A stretch of 64,000 nt of DNA from contig JAJUBI010000007.1 in assembly GCA_022419385.1 (NCBI GenBank), forward strand, positions 1,087,768 to 1,151,767, read 5' to 3'. This DNA is from Paraconiothyrium sp. Pb-2020. Its lineage: Eukaryota > Ascomycota > Dothideomycetes > Pleosporales > Didymosphaeriaceae. This document shows, one piece after another, positions 22,773 to 33,583 of this stretch; within the stretch, counting starts at the first letter, position 1, and every line of letters starts with the position of its first letter. The notes under the pieces were generated by a model that saw only the letters and a program-made list of their open reading frames with translations, searched no databases and had not been told where the DNA came from. A program made the translations under genes and the position numbers.

Positions 22773-24117
22773 ATGAGGTTTTCGACTGTATCCGCCCTCG
22801 TGGTGGCTCTTGCCGCTCAGGCCACAGCCAACAGCTGGTTCGGAAAACCCGGTGCGTATTGTAGGAACACCTGTCCCTCATCTATTGCCTGGAGAGCTTC
22901 AATTTCGCTTGTTGGACTAGCAACTGACTTGAAAAGTGTACAACAAGTGGCACGAGACTGAGCTCGAGCGATGGCTGTCCGACCATAACGTCCCCTACCC
23001 TACACCCTCAGACCGCAAGGATCTCGAGAACTTGGTCAAGGACCACTGGAATGACAAGGTTGTCACACCCTACAACAGCTGGGATACCCAGACACTGCAG
23101 AACTACCTGACCCTCAAGGGCCAGCAGGCGAAGAAGGGCACTGAGAAGGACGCGAAGTCACTCGCCGAGCAGGTAAAGGTTTACTGGACAGAGACGGAGG
23201 ATTCGGCCAACCAAGCCTATGGTAGTGTCAAGGACTGGATTTTCGATACGTATGTGATACATCCCAAATCATGGATCTTGCTGACAATCAATAGCTGGAC
23301 CGACTCTCAGTTGAAGGCCTTTGCTGACAAGCATGGCATCCCGGTCCCTCAGCCCCGCCAGCGGGACTCACTCCTAAAAGCTGTCCGCGAGAACTACCAG
23401 TCCACTGCGAATAAGGTCTCTGAGACGGTCAACTATCCCGGTGACTGGCTCTACGAATCGTGGTCCGACTCTGATTTGAAGGCTTGGTTCGATGAGCGTG
23501 GCTACCCTGTTCCCCAGCCTTCCGCTCGCGACACCCTCATTGCCAACATCCGCCGCCAATCTCGCGTCGCTAGCCTGAACCTCCAGGGCGCCTACGCTCA
23601 AGCTTCTTCTTCCGCCGCGGCTGCTCAACAGAGCCTCAGCGATGCTCTCCTCGACTCGTGGTCCGACAGCCAGATCAAGGAGTGGGCCGACAAGAACGGC
23701 ATCAAGGTTCCCCAGGGCTCGAAGCGCAACGAACTACTCGCACTCGCCCGCAAGCACCGTGCCCGTCTCTATGGTGACAGCGCTTCTGCTACTGTTGAGA
23801 GCGCCTACGGCGCTGCTACTTCCAAAGCTGGGAACCAATACGTCGCTGCTACCGATGGCTTTGCCGGATACACCAACTGGATCAAAGCTCAGTTTGGTAT
23901 CGCCACTGATGCTGCTGCTGCCTCCGCTTCCAGCGCCACCGGTTCCGCCGCCAAGAGTGCTTCCAGCGTCTCCTCATCCATCTCCAAATCTGCCGCCAGC
24001 GCCTCCTCTTCGGCTTCCAAATCCAACGCTTCTGCCTCCAAGTCTGCTCAGAGCGCGTACGACCAGGCTGCCTCCAGCGCTGCCTCCGCCACCGATCGCG
24101 TGAAGAACGAGTTGTAA
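22773..24117 (+). CDS. ish1: Stress-response nuclear envelope protein Ish1
   Basis: Exons 22773-22851, 22937-23249 and 23295-24117 encode 404 residues. A signal peptide (MRFSTVSALVVALAAQATA) is followed by five Ish1 repeats, each with an aromatic-x-x-W start and a P-x-P turn: YNKWHETELERWL, YNSWDTQTLQNYL, FDTWTDSQLKAFA, YESWSDSDLKAWF and LDSWSDSQIKEWA. The tail is an Ala/Ser/Lys-rich low-complexity region. Fission yeast Ish1 and budding yeast Msc1 sit at the nuclear envelope/ER and rise in stress and stationary phase. Intron 2 is 45 nt with no in-frame stop, so retention would only insert 15 residues inside repeat 3. Stress elements lie upstream. Confidence 0.85.
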
Positions 24118-24604
24118 ACTACACAACACCTGCCTAATGGAGTCTTCAGCAATGACATTACTTTTCTTGTTTGAGTCTCACCAGAATCAAAAGGACGTTT
24201 CTCACACAACCTCATCACACACGATCACGTATGTTCACGACCTCACGACACAACCAAAACGAACAAATAGGCGAAAATTGAAGTGGACGGACTTGTAACT
24301 TTAGCTTTAGCTGTACTAATCAGGATATTACCCCTGCGAAGATGGATGGTCTGGTTTGCATTTCGGCGGTTTCCTTTCTGCGTGGAATGTGCGAGATGCC
24401 TGGTAGCGCTCGTCTCTGAGTTACCTTACGTAGTCGGCGTAGGAATATCCGAATGGATGGTAATCTTTTTGATCATCTTCCTCTGCTGTGCCATGCTTTT
24501 CTTCCTCACTCCCATGTTTGCCCCTAGATTGCTTGAACATATTCCCAGTGTCCTCATCCCCAGTCCTCCACCATTCATGTCTACCCAACTGTTTCCCTGA
24601 CTTT
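24118..24604. other. Intergenic between convergent ish1 and qutE
   Basis: 487 bases between two 3' ends. No gene seen; the small plus-strand frame at 24283-24600 is hydrophobic by chance composition. Confidence 0.5.
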
Positions 24605-25063
24605 TTATAGTCTCGCCTTTGGCACGATACTCCGACTCGCATACTCAATCGCAGCTTCGTACCCATAAACTCCGAGCCCGCATATCACGGCCTCTGCCTT
24701 GTCGCTTAGATAACTATGGTGTCGGAAGGATTCGCGGGCGTGTACGTTACTGATATGAACTTCGACGAAGGGGAGTTCACAACCGAGAAGAGCGTCGCGT
24801 ATAGCGACGGATGTGTGGGTGAGGGCGCCGGGGTTGATGATGACGGCGTCGACTTGACCGCGAGCTTCGTGGATGCGGTCTACCAACACGCCCTCGTGGT
24901 TCGATTGCAGGTGTGAAAAGGTTATGGATTTTGAGGCGCATTGAGATTCGGCAGAGGCGATCACATCGGGGAGCGTGGTTGAGCCGTAGATGCTGGGTTC
25001 GCGTGTGCCGAGGAGGTTGAGGTTAGGGCCGTTGAGGAGGAGAATTGATTTGGCGCCGGACAT
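24605..25063 (-). CDS. qutE: Catabolic 3-dehydroquinase, type II
   Basis: A 152-residue type II dehydroquinase, converting 3-dehydroquinate to 3-dehydroshikimate in quinate breakdown (QutE/QA-2). The active-site strand NGPNLNLLGTREPSIYG carries the catalytic Arg and Tyr. NPGALTHTSVAIRDAL and VEVHISNVHARESFRHHS carry the substrate-binding Asn, His and Arg. Length matches the family (about 150). The frame is open upstream to 25399, but the sequence there is unlike the family; I start at the Met six residues before ILLLNGPN. It is divergent from qutG, sharing a 488-bp promoter. Confidence 0.95.
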   Translation of the reverse strand: MSGAKSILLLNGPNLNLLGTREPSIYGSTTLPDVIASAESQCASKSITFSHLQSNHEGVLVDRIHEARGQVDAVIINPGALTHTSVAIRDALLGCELPFVEVHISNVHARESFRHHSYLSDKAEAVICGLGVYGYEAAIEYASRSIVPKARL

Positions 25064-25551
25064 TGTGACTTCTGCGTAGTGTTCGAAGATAGAATGCTTC
25101 AGATGTTGGAAGAAGTGAGATCCATATGACAAGAGCACATAGACCGGAAACTGGAAATGCTCTTTGAGAGGACTTTGCAGCTCTGGTAATATCGAGTGCG
25201 GGGACTGACACAGGCCAGCTTTGCCCACAGTGTGCAATGGATGAAGGTGTTGAGTGGAATGTAGTTCCGACGCGGAACGGCGGATAAACGCTCTGCCGCC
25301 CATTGAAAGAATCACTTCATCTCTTCTCCCATTTGCTGTTCGATGACTCCTGCAGTATCCACGCTTCTCCGAGCTCCGGAACAGGTCAGATGTCAGCATG
25401 CGGATTTCCCCAATGTTTTCAAGCTGTTGCGGCTTGCTGCGGCGTCAATCTGGTACCAACCCCACCACCTGCACACTACCATCTTATCTTAGTGGGGAAC
25501 CAACAACGTCCGTCCCTAGCATGACTCTGCGCTTCGCAATGACACACAGCT
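25064..25551. promoter_or_regulatory. qutE-qutG divergent promoter
   Basis: 488 bases between two divergent qut genes. I looked for the 16-bp QutA/QA-1F palindrome (GGRTAA...TTATCC) and found no full copy. A CTTATCT (GATA-factor site on the other strand) lies at about 25483-25489. Confidence 0.35.
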
Positions 25552-26601
25552 ATGGACGACATCTCGCGCGAAGAACTCGATGAGATATACACTTTCGCAG
25601 TGCAACTGGGCAAAGATGCAGGGCGTATGCTCATGGACGCGGCGCAAGCTAGGATGAGCGACTCAGGCTCAAGCGCGCAGAAAGAGCATGTGCAGAAGAT
25701 GAATGCAGTCGATCTGGTCACCGAAACAGATGAGGATGTCGAAGCGTATATTAAGACTCAAATTACCTCCCGCTATCCAAGTCACAAATTTGTCGGCGAA
25801 GAATCTTACTCGAAAGGCGCATCGAGGGACTACCTGATCAACGACGAACCGACGTGGTGCGTGGATCCTCTAGATGGAACGGTGAATTATATCCACCTCT
25901 TCCCCATGTTCTGTATCAGCATCGCCTTCATTCATAGATCGAAACCCCTCATCGGCGTCATCTACGCGCCCTTTCTCAACCAATTCTTCAAGTCCTGCGC
26001 CGGCCGCGGCGCCTGGCTCAATGACACGCAGCCCCTGCCTCTTCTGAGAAACCCCATCCCCCCGATGCCGGAGAAGGCGCCGAGCGGGTGCGTGTTCAGC
26101 TGCGAGTGGGGAAAGGATAGGAGGGATAGCCCTGATAGCAATATGCATAGGAAGGTGGAGAGCTTTGTGAACATGGCGAGTGAAATTGGGGGAAGGTTGG
26201 GGAGGGGAGGCATGGTGCATGGAGTGAGAAGCTTGGGGAGTGCGACCCTGGATCTAGCGTATGTTGCTATGGGAAGTTTTGATATTTGGTGGGAGGGTGG
26301 GTGCTGGGAGTGGTAGGTCCACCATGATTGATGGGCGACTGTCGCTAACGAGTGTAGGGACGTTGCCGCGGGCATTGCTATCCTCGTAGAAGCAGGGGGG
26401 CTGGTTACCACTGCGAATCCACCACATCCGAACGAAGATACTGCGCCTATTGAAGATGTAAAGATGGGAAGTCGGTTGTACCTCGCGATTCGACCGGCAG
26501 GTGGTTCGGCTACGGAGACGGGACGACAGAGCCAAGAAAGAACAGTGAGGGAAGTTTGGAAGCGAGTCCGAAATCTAGATTACAACAGACCAGGAGCATG
26601 A
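25552..26601 (+). CDS. qutG: QutG, inositol monophosphatase-family protein of the quinate cluster
   Basis: Exons 25552-26312 and 26358-26601 join over a 45-nt intron (GTAGGT...GCTAAC...TAG) to give 334 residues. The metal-binding signatures of the IMPase fold are present: VTETDEDVE, GEES, DPLDGTVNYIH and, across the splice, WEGGCWEWDVAAG. In Aspergillus and Neurospora the homologue (QutG/QA-X) sits in the quinate cluster, but its substrate there is not established. Intact metal ligands suggest an active phosphatase. Next to qutE (divergent) and qutB (convergent, 72 bp between stops). Confidence 0.92.
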
Positions 26602-26673
26602 ATAGTAAAACGTATATTGCATGAACGCTACTTAGATGCTGAAGTTATATACATGGAATTTGGAAACATATCT

Positions 26674-27677
26674 CTACAGTCTAGCCTCGCTCAATTTCGC
26701 CGCAATAACCTCCATGACCTTCTTCACCGGCATTTGTTCTACCGTCTTCCCAGTCCAGTATTTATCCTGCTCCAGCCCCTGATATATCATCGCCTCTGTC
26801 CCCAGGATAACCTTCCAACTCTCCTTTTGACTGATCTCTGCAATCTCCGTCCACGGAGAGGGATGGTAGCACATCTCGAGTATCGCGCCCTTGTGGGGTT
26901 TTTGCAAGAAGCATTCCAGCACCGCGCGCGCCTCTTTCTCTGCTTCCGTCTTGGGAGAGAAGTTGGGGACGCATGCGACGATTGCGCCCACGCCTTCTAG
27001 CTCTTGCGCTTGCGAGACAGTAGATACATCGATGAGGTCGTCTCCGTATCCGCGGGCTGTGCACTCTTCAATCACAGCCCGAACCTCGGCACGATCCCTA
27101 TTGACCAGGTACACCTTACTCGCCTTCATCCACGTGCGAAGTGCATATACCGCGCTTCGTGCCGCACCTCCTCCGCCGACGACCAGCGCGGGACGGCCGT
27201 GAAAAGAAGTATCTGGGTCGGACACGTTCGCGTAGAAGGAATCTCGGATGCCGATGACGTCCGTGTTTGTGCCCATGTACAGGCGTTTGCCTGTCTCGGG
27301 GTCGGTCCTGAGGAAGAGGGTGTTTACAGCGCCGACGGCGGAGCCTTCGGGAGTGAGGCCATCGAGATGGGGTAGGATGGCGACTTTGTGGGGCATGGTG
27401 ACTGAGGCGCCTGAACCACAATTAGCTATCAAATGCACGATAGGTATGGAATTTGGATAAACGTGCCGTAGAACCGGGGGTCTTCACGCAATCTCAAGAA
27501 GAGACTCATGTCGGTGGAGTCGAGGGGAAATTGCGACCATGGTAGACCGATACCGTCGTATATTGTTTGGTGGAGAAGAGGAGACAGAGAGTGTGCAATG
27601 GGGTGGCCGAAGAGATAGCCGTGACGCTCGACGGCATCTAACCGTGAGGACTCGTGGGTTTCAGTCTGCTGTGCCAT
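26674..27677 (-). CDS. qutB: Quinate/shikimate dehydrogenase
   Basis: Exon 1 (27677-27467) and exon 2 (27410-26674) encode 315 residues. The enzyme oxidises quinate to 3-dehydroquinate with NAD, the first catabolic step. Motifs: GHPIAHSLSPLLHQ (substrate serines), SVTMPHK (catalytic Lys), NTDVIGI (catalytic Asp) and VGGGGAARSAVYAL (nucleotide loop) followed by VNRDRAE. The only splice that keeps the conserved FYGASVTMPHK is a GC-AG intron, 27411-27466; the nearby GT at 27461-27462 shifts the frame. Start taken at MAQQTETH, 45 bases inside the open frame, matching family length. Divergent from qutD. Confidence 0.92.
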
Positions 27678-28424
27678 GATCGATGCTATGACACGAAAAG
27701 GAAAGGTGATGACTGTCTTCAATCGGACTTTGGGTAATCTGGGGTAAGACGCACGGGCGATCAGGATCTATGCAACGCCTTTGAAATATGTCCGAGGTTC
27801 AATTGGCCGCTCTGGCGTTTTGTACAAGACTCATGTAACCCGATGGTGGGAAAGGACAACCCCGCAGGTTTTCTGCGCGCTGAGCATTCATCCAGACGCA
27901 CGAGTCAGGTCAACCCCACAAAACCTCTTCCGACGCTCCCACGATAAACCCTCCGAGGACGGCCCTGTCAGCCAATCACCGCCACTCGACTGGAAGAGCT
28001 CTCACCCGGTCCTGGTCGCGACCGCTAACGCTGCCCAGATCCGATGCCAAACATGGATGGATGACCAGCTTCCAAGCGTTCGCGCCGGCTTGTCCCCACC
28101 AACCACAGGGGCCGCGCCATGGCGAATTGCAAGAGTTTTTCCAGACGACACAGGGTTGGATGTTGCGGCGTGCTGGATGAGATTATCTCCCTGCACGGAC
28201 AGTCCCATCCCCGTGGAGGCAGGTTCTCCGCGTGTTGACCTGGGGTCTGGATCTGGGGTAAGACTCAGTATATGAAGCAGCCCTGCACCCTTGACTTCAT
28301 CTCTCCATCGACCAGACTCTCGGATCCCGTCTCATCGCATTCCATTCCATTCCATCTCCTCCTTTCCTTTCATCCCTTTTACTTGCCTTAATAGACTCGG
28401 GTCAGCTCGGGAAGAATCTTCAAG
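27678..28424. promoter_or_regulatory. qutB-qutD divergent promoter
   Basis: 747 bases. A 14-base word, ATCTGGGGTAAGAC, occurs at 27737-27750 and again at 28251-28264. It contains GGGTAA, which fits the GGRTAA half-site of QutA/QA-1F; a further GGGTAA lies at 27732-27737. No full palindrome. The open frame across this region has no family resemblance. Confidence 0.4.
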
Positions 28425-30090
28425 ATGGGCATCCTCGCCTTCGTGGAGGACAGGCCGACGCCCAAGGCGGTTTACAACTGGCGTGTCTACACTGCAGCAG
28501 CCGTCGCGTCATGGGCATCATGCATGATCGGTTACGATTCTGCATTCATCGGCACGACGCTCGCGTTGCCATCCTTCGTGAGCGAGTTCAAGCTCAATGA
28601 GATGGACAAGGACAAGCTGGCGCTCACCAAGGCAAACATCGTCTCGGTATATCAGGCTGGTGCTTTCTTCGGATCCTTTGGCGCATACGCTTCGAGCTAC
28701 TACCTCGGACGGAGGTTGTCGCTCCTCATCTGGTGTACAGTCTTCATCCTCGGTGCCGGTCTGATGTTGGGTGCGAACTCGGAGCGCGGTCTTGGTCTTA
28801 TCATCGGTGGTCGCGTATTAGCCGGTCTGGGTGTAGGTGGTGCATCCAACATGGTGCCTATATACATCTCCGAGCTGTCGCCACCTGCGGTACGGGGAAG
28901 ACTTGTCGGCATCTACGAGCTCGGCTGGCAAATAGGAGGACTTGTTGGCTTCTGGATCAACTACGGCCTTCAAGAGACAATGGAGCCTTCGCACAAGCAA
29001 TGGCTCATTCCCTTCGCCGTTCAGCTTATTCCCGCCGGCTGCCTCCTTTTTGGCGCCATTTGGATGAAGGAATCCCCTCGCTGGCTCTTCACCAAGGGCA
29101 AGCGCGAACAAGCCTTGGCGAACTTGTGCTGGATCCGCAACCTCCCCCCTACAGACCTCTATATCATCGAAGAAGTTGCTGCTATCGACGCGCAGATCGA
29201 ACACGACCGCATCCACGTCGGTGCAGGCTTCTGGCGCCCCTTTGCCGCACTCAAGCAGCGCAAGGTCCAATGGCGCTTCTTCCTCGGTGGCATGCTCTTC
29301 CTTTGGCAGAACGGTTCAGGTATGTTATGTTATCAGACAATCACAAGGCCGCCTCCACTAACACGTTCCAGGTATCAATGCCATCAACTACTACTCCCCC
29401 ACCGTCTTCAAATCCATCGGCATCACGGGAACTAGCACCGGCTTCCTCACCACGGGTATTTTCGGTGTCGTCAAGACTGTCGTCACAGTCATCTGGCTCC
29501 TTTGGCTCATCGACCGCCTCGGTCGCACTAAGCTCTTAATGTTGGGTGCCGCAGGAGGTTCCATCTGCATGTGGATCATCGGCGCCTACATCTGCGTCAA
29601 GGGTGCCGATGCCAGCAATCCCGATGCCAAACTCTCTGGTGGCGGCATCGCAGCTATCTTCTTCTTCTACCTGTGGACAGCCTTCTATACGCCGTCGTGG
29701 AACGGCACACCTTGGGTCATCAACTCCGAGATGTTCTCTCAGCACACGCGTTCGCTCGGACAGGCCTCCGCCGCCGCAAACAACTGGCTCTGGAATTTCA
29801 TCATCTCACGCTTCACCCCGCAGATGTTCAACACTATGGGCTACGGAGTGTACTTCTTCTTCGCCTCGCTCATGATTCTATCAATTCCGTTTGTGTACTT
29901 CTTGATTCCTGAAACCAAGTCTATCCCGCTGGAGCACATGGACGAACTATTCGAGATCAAGAATGTCAGGAAGGCGCACGGAGTCCTGATGGAGAGGCTA
30001 TTGAGGGAGGAGGAGGAATTCAGACATGATGCCGAGGGAGCAGGGCTCACTGTTGAGAAGACGAAGAACGAGCAAGTGGAGAGCGTATAG
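28425..30090 (+). CDS. qutD: Quinate permease (MFS sugar porter family)
   Basis: Exons 28425-29319 and 29372-30090 (52-nt intron with CACTAACAC branch site) encode 537 residues with about 12 membrane helices. Start MGILAFVEDRPTPKAVYNWR is typical of QutD. Sugar-porter signatures: GRRLSLL after helix II, PIYISELSPPAVRGRLVG, KESPRWLFTKGK, and PETKSIPLEHMDELF at the end of helix XII. It takes up quinate by proton symport in Aspergillus and Neurospora (QutD/QA-Y). Divergent from qutB, so the importer and the first enzyme share a promoter. Confidence 0.92.
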
Positions 30091-31821
30091 ATGAGCAAGG
30101 CCAATGTGTAGAGAGGGATGTGGATGACATAGTTGAAATGCAATAAGATTTATTCAACAATTTTCCGCGCCCGATTCCATGCGCAGTTGCTGTAGTCCTG
30201 TGCTGTCAATATCCGCTGCAGGGAGGCTTTCGACGTTGATCGCGCAGAAGATGCCAGGCGTGTCACTGGCTGCCGCGCAGCAGAATGGTAAAGACCCCAC
30301 CATTGGCTATCGTGCACGACGCAGACACCAGACCAAGTCATTGTCCCGTGTCCGCCTCATTTTGAATTGGTCTCTAGAGTCTGTGCCGAATCCATGTATT
30401 CGTTGAAATGGAAGCCAATGAAGCCGGTGAAAGAGTTTCGGATGACCGGTAAGAATGTGCCTTCGAGTAGCTCAACGTAGCCTACACCCACAAGCACTCT
30501 TTGGCGCTTGGGTTGAGAAGCTTAGTCGTTGTACATGCTCTCACCTTGCACTACGGCGCCAGAAGCTTGGCTTGTCGATAGTGTCTGTGGCGCCGTCTTC
30601 TCCGGGACGCTCTCTGGAGACTCTGCATCATCTCACCAAGACTTTTCGCAGTTGAACGTCCTGGACTCATCCTCCGATTGGAGAAATGAACTGTATGGAA
30701 GACCTGGATGCAATGCTACAAGAATTGACAGTGTCAGGCCATTCCCAAGTAAAATCGAGATTACGCGAGGCTGCCCTCAAACCAGTTCACTCTTCGAGGG
30801 ACACATTGATTCTACTGACCATTCGTCGATGTCATTGTATCTGATCATACCAAAGGACACGGCTGGCTTCGTGGGACTCCATTACTCCCATTTCCGATTC
30901 TACCCGTGAAGCTGGCATGTTTGACGCTTAACTCAAGTGCCGCAGTACTCTGAACCGGCGCCAGCGATACTGAAAGAGGTCTGGAGCCGGTGGCACGCCG
31001 AAACCGGAATGGTGACAGTCCTGTTATGGAGTGGTTCCCGCAGAGCCGCCGACCAATGTCCGGTGTTGGTGGGCTTTCGCAATACCAGACACGCCTGCCT
31101 TTTGTGCAAAGCCTGCATAGCAAAGTTCATCACGGCAGTTTCTCGTGAGTGTGCAATCCTTCGATGTCATAGCGTCCCGCGCTATGTTTCTTTGCGGCTT
31201 TCGTCGGGTGGGACTCGTTCGACAGCGTCGTCCTCGTGACCACGCGTCACGCGCATTCGCGCAAAACACCTTCCACGTCCCCAGAGTTCACTCCATGACG
31301 CCATCGACTTCTCCCACGGCATTCACCACTGATCGTCTCTTCGAGCAACATAAATGCCGCAACCGGCGCTCATCCGCTGCCAGGGGGTGGGAGACATCTC
31401 CCAATCAAATACAGCTCGGCGAGAATTTCGGGAAGAACTTGATCTCCGCAGAGCCTCAGTGGGCCGCTAGAAGCTTCTTCGTTGTCAAGCTCCACATCGA
31501 ACGACCCAAGACTCGGCCCGGAGCTTATCCGACCCACCGATCTTTACTGCTTATGCTCGCTAGAGCATGAGCCTGCAACGTCCGGTGCAGCTGCAGATAT
31601 CAGAATTTTGCAAGTTCCCTGCTTTGGGGTCTCCACGCGCCCGTCACGAGGGATGGTATGAGGAGCACCATGGGGATCTGTCATTCCGATCGATCAGAGC
31701 GGGAAAGTGGGTCTCCCCTTGGGGTTGTATAAATGGGGATGGCCAGGCTTACGGGAATCCATCTCGCGCGTCCTCTCGCTGATTCCTCAATTTAACGCCG
31801 CCCACTGCGAGTATTACCACT
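30091..31821. other. Intergenic, 1.7 kb
   Basis: No gene I can support; the open frames on both strands are short, overlapping and without motifs. The last 200 bases hold a core promoter (TATAAAT, see next entry) for the second transporter. Confidence 0.5.
31728..31734 (+). promoter_or_regulatory. TATA box of the second MFS transporter
   Basis: TATAAAT, 88 bases before the ATG at 31822, in an otherwise GC-balanced stretch. Confidence 0.5.
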
Positions 31822-33583
31822 ATGGACGAGAAAGAAGTGAAAAACCCGGCGCTTGAGAGCACGGCTACGACTCCTCGCAATCTCTCCAAGAGTGAGATCG
31901 AGATCGCCCCCAAGGAAGGCTATGAAGCACCCAAGGCAAAGGCTGAGCAGCTCGAGAATGCTCGTGGCGATGAGTCGGACAACCTCATCCACGACCTCGA
32001 GAGGGAGCTCGAGGCGAGCGGTTACAAGAAGGGCTTCCTTGACTTGGAGTTCAAGAACACGAAGCACTTCACCTGGATCCTGGTTGCGTTCGCCTCCATG
32101 GGAGGTCTACTCTCGGGTTTGGATCAAAGTCTGATTTCCGGCGCGAACTTGACGCTGCCGCGAGATCTCGATTTCACTGCCCAGCAGAACTCCATGGTCA
32201 ACTCTGGCATGCCCCTTGGAGGTATTTCAATCCCCAGTCACATCAAAACGCCGAGCTAATCCTTATGCAGCTGTCGCTGGGGCTTTCCTTATCTCGCCGT
32301 GCAACGAATACTTCGGCCGACGATGGGCCATCATCATCTCCTGCATCTTGTACACAATCGGCGCTGCACTTGAAGCCGGCGCCGTCAGCTACGGTATGAT
32401 GGTTTCTGGCCGTGTTATTCTCGGAGCCGGTGTCGGTCTCGAGGGTGGAACTGTCCCTGTCTACGTCGCCGAAACCGTTGAGGCCCGCATGCGAGGTAAT
32501 CTCGTCTCCCTGTACCAATTCATGATTGCCCTCGGCGAAGTTCTTGGTTATGCTGTTGCTGCCATGTTCATCACCGTTAACGGTAGCTGGCGCTACATCC
32601 TTGGTAGTTCACTCATCTTCAGTACCATCATGGGCGTTGGCATTCTTTTCATGCCCGAATCGCCCAGATACCTGATGCACAAAGGTCGGACTCTTGAGGC
32701 CTTCAAAGTTTGGAAACGTATTCGAGGTACCGAGACTCGCGAGGCGCGAGAGGAGTTCTTCATCATGAAAATCAGTACAGAGGAAGAGGAAGCTGAGGTC
32801 AATGCTGGTCGCACCAACAAATTCCCCTGGATGGACTTCTTCACAAAGCCTCGCGCTCGCAGGGCCATCATCTACGCCAATATCATGATCTTTTTGGGTC
32901 AGTTCACCGGAATCAACGCGATCATGTATTACATGAGTGTTCTCATGAACCAGGTCGGCTTTGACACCTACGACGCGACCTACATGTCCCTTGTAGGAGG
33001 TGGATCCCTTCTTATCGGTACGATTCCCGCCATCTTTCTCATGGAAACCTGCGGACGTCGTTTCTGGGCTATTGCTATGTTGCCAGGATTCTTCATCGGT
33101 CTGGTCCTTGTCGGTATCAGCTATCAACTCAACACCCTTTCCGCACAATTGGGCGTCTACCTCACCGGTCTTATCCTCTACGAGCTTTTCTTCGGTTCGT
33201 ACGCTGCGCTCACCTGGGTCGTTCCTTCCGAAGTGTACCCCACCTACCTCCGTTCGTACGGCATGACCACTTCTACCGGCTGGCTCTTCCTCTCCTCTTT
33301 CATCGTCACGTACAATTTCACTGGCATGCAAAACGCCATGACCAAGACTGGTCTGTCGCTTGGATTCTACGGCGGTATTGCTGTGGTCGGATGGTTCTAC
33401 CAGATCTTCTTTATGCCTGAGACTAAGGACAAGACTCTTGAGGAGATTGACCAGCTATTCCAGAAGCCGACCAGGCAGTTGGTCAGAGAGAACGCGAAGA
33501 GCGCGATGGAAGTGACTAATGACCTGCTGCACTTCCGCTTTCACAAGGTGTTCATCCAAAACAACCGACGTGGCGCCGAGTAG
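31822..33583 (+). CDS. MFS sugar/polyol transporter
   Basis: Exons 31822-32221 and 32271-33583 (49-nt intron) encode 570 residues. A ~85-residue charged N-terminal tail precedes 12 predicted helices. Signatures: GGLLSGLDQSLISGANL in helix I, NEYFGRRWA, VYVAETVEARMRGNLVS, PESPRYLMHKGRTLEA, QFTGINAIMYY in helix VII and PETKDKTLEEIDQLFQ. The helix I pattern (GLDQSLISGANL) is typical of a fungal sugar/inositol-type porter group rather than QutD. Substrate unknown. Its place next to the qut block may be chance or may serve uptake of a related polyol. Confidence 0.88.

Noticed and set aside
25064..25399. N-terminal extension of qutE
   Set aside because: The frame is open, but type II dehydroquinases are about 150 residues and the extension has no similarity; it fills the divergent promoter.
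27781..28275. 164-residue plus-strand frame in the qutB-qutD promoter
   Set aside because: No motifs, lies wholly in a divergent promoter, composition not protein-like.
25064..28424. Full QutA/QA-1F palindrome (GGRTAA...TTATCC) in the qut promoters
   Set aside because: Searched by eye in both divergent promoters; only GGGTAA half-sites found.
30091..31821. A further quinate gene (qutC or qutA) in the 1.7-kb gap
   Set aside because: No frame of adequate length and no motifs of a dehydratase or Zn2Cys6 regulator on either strand.
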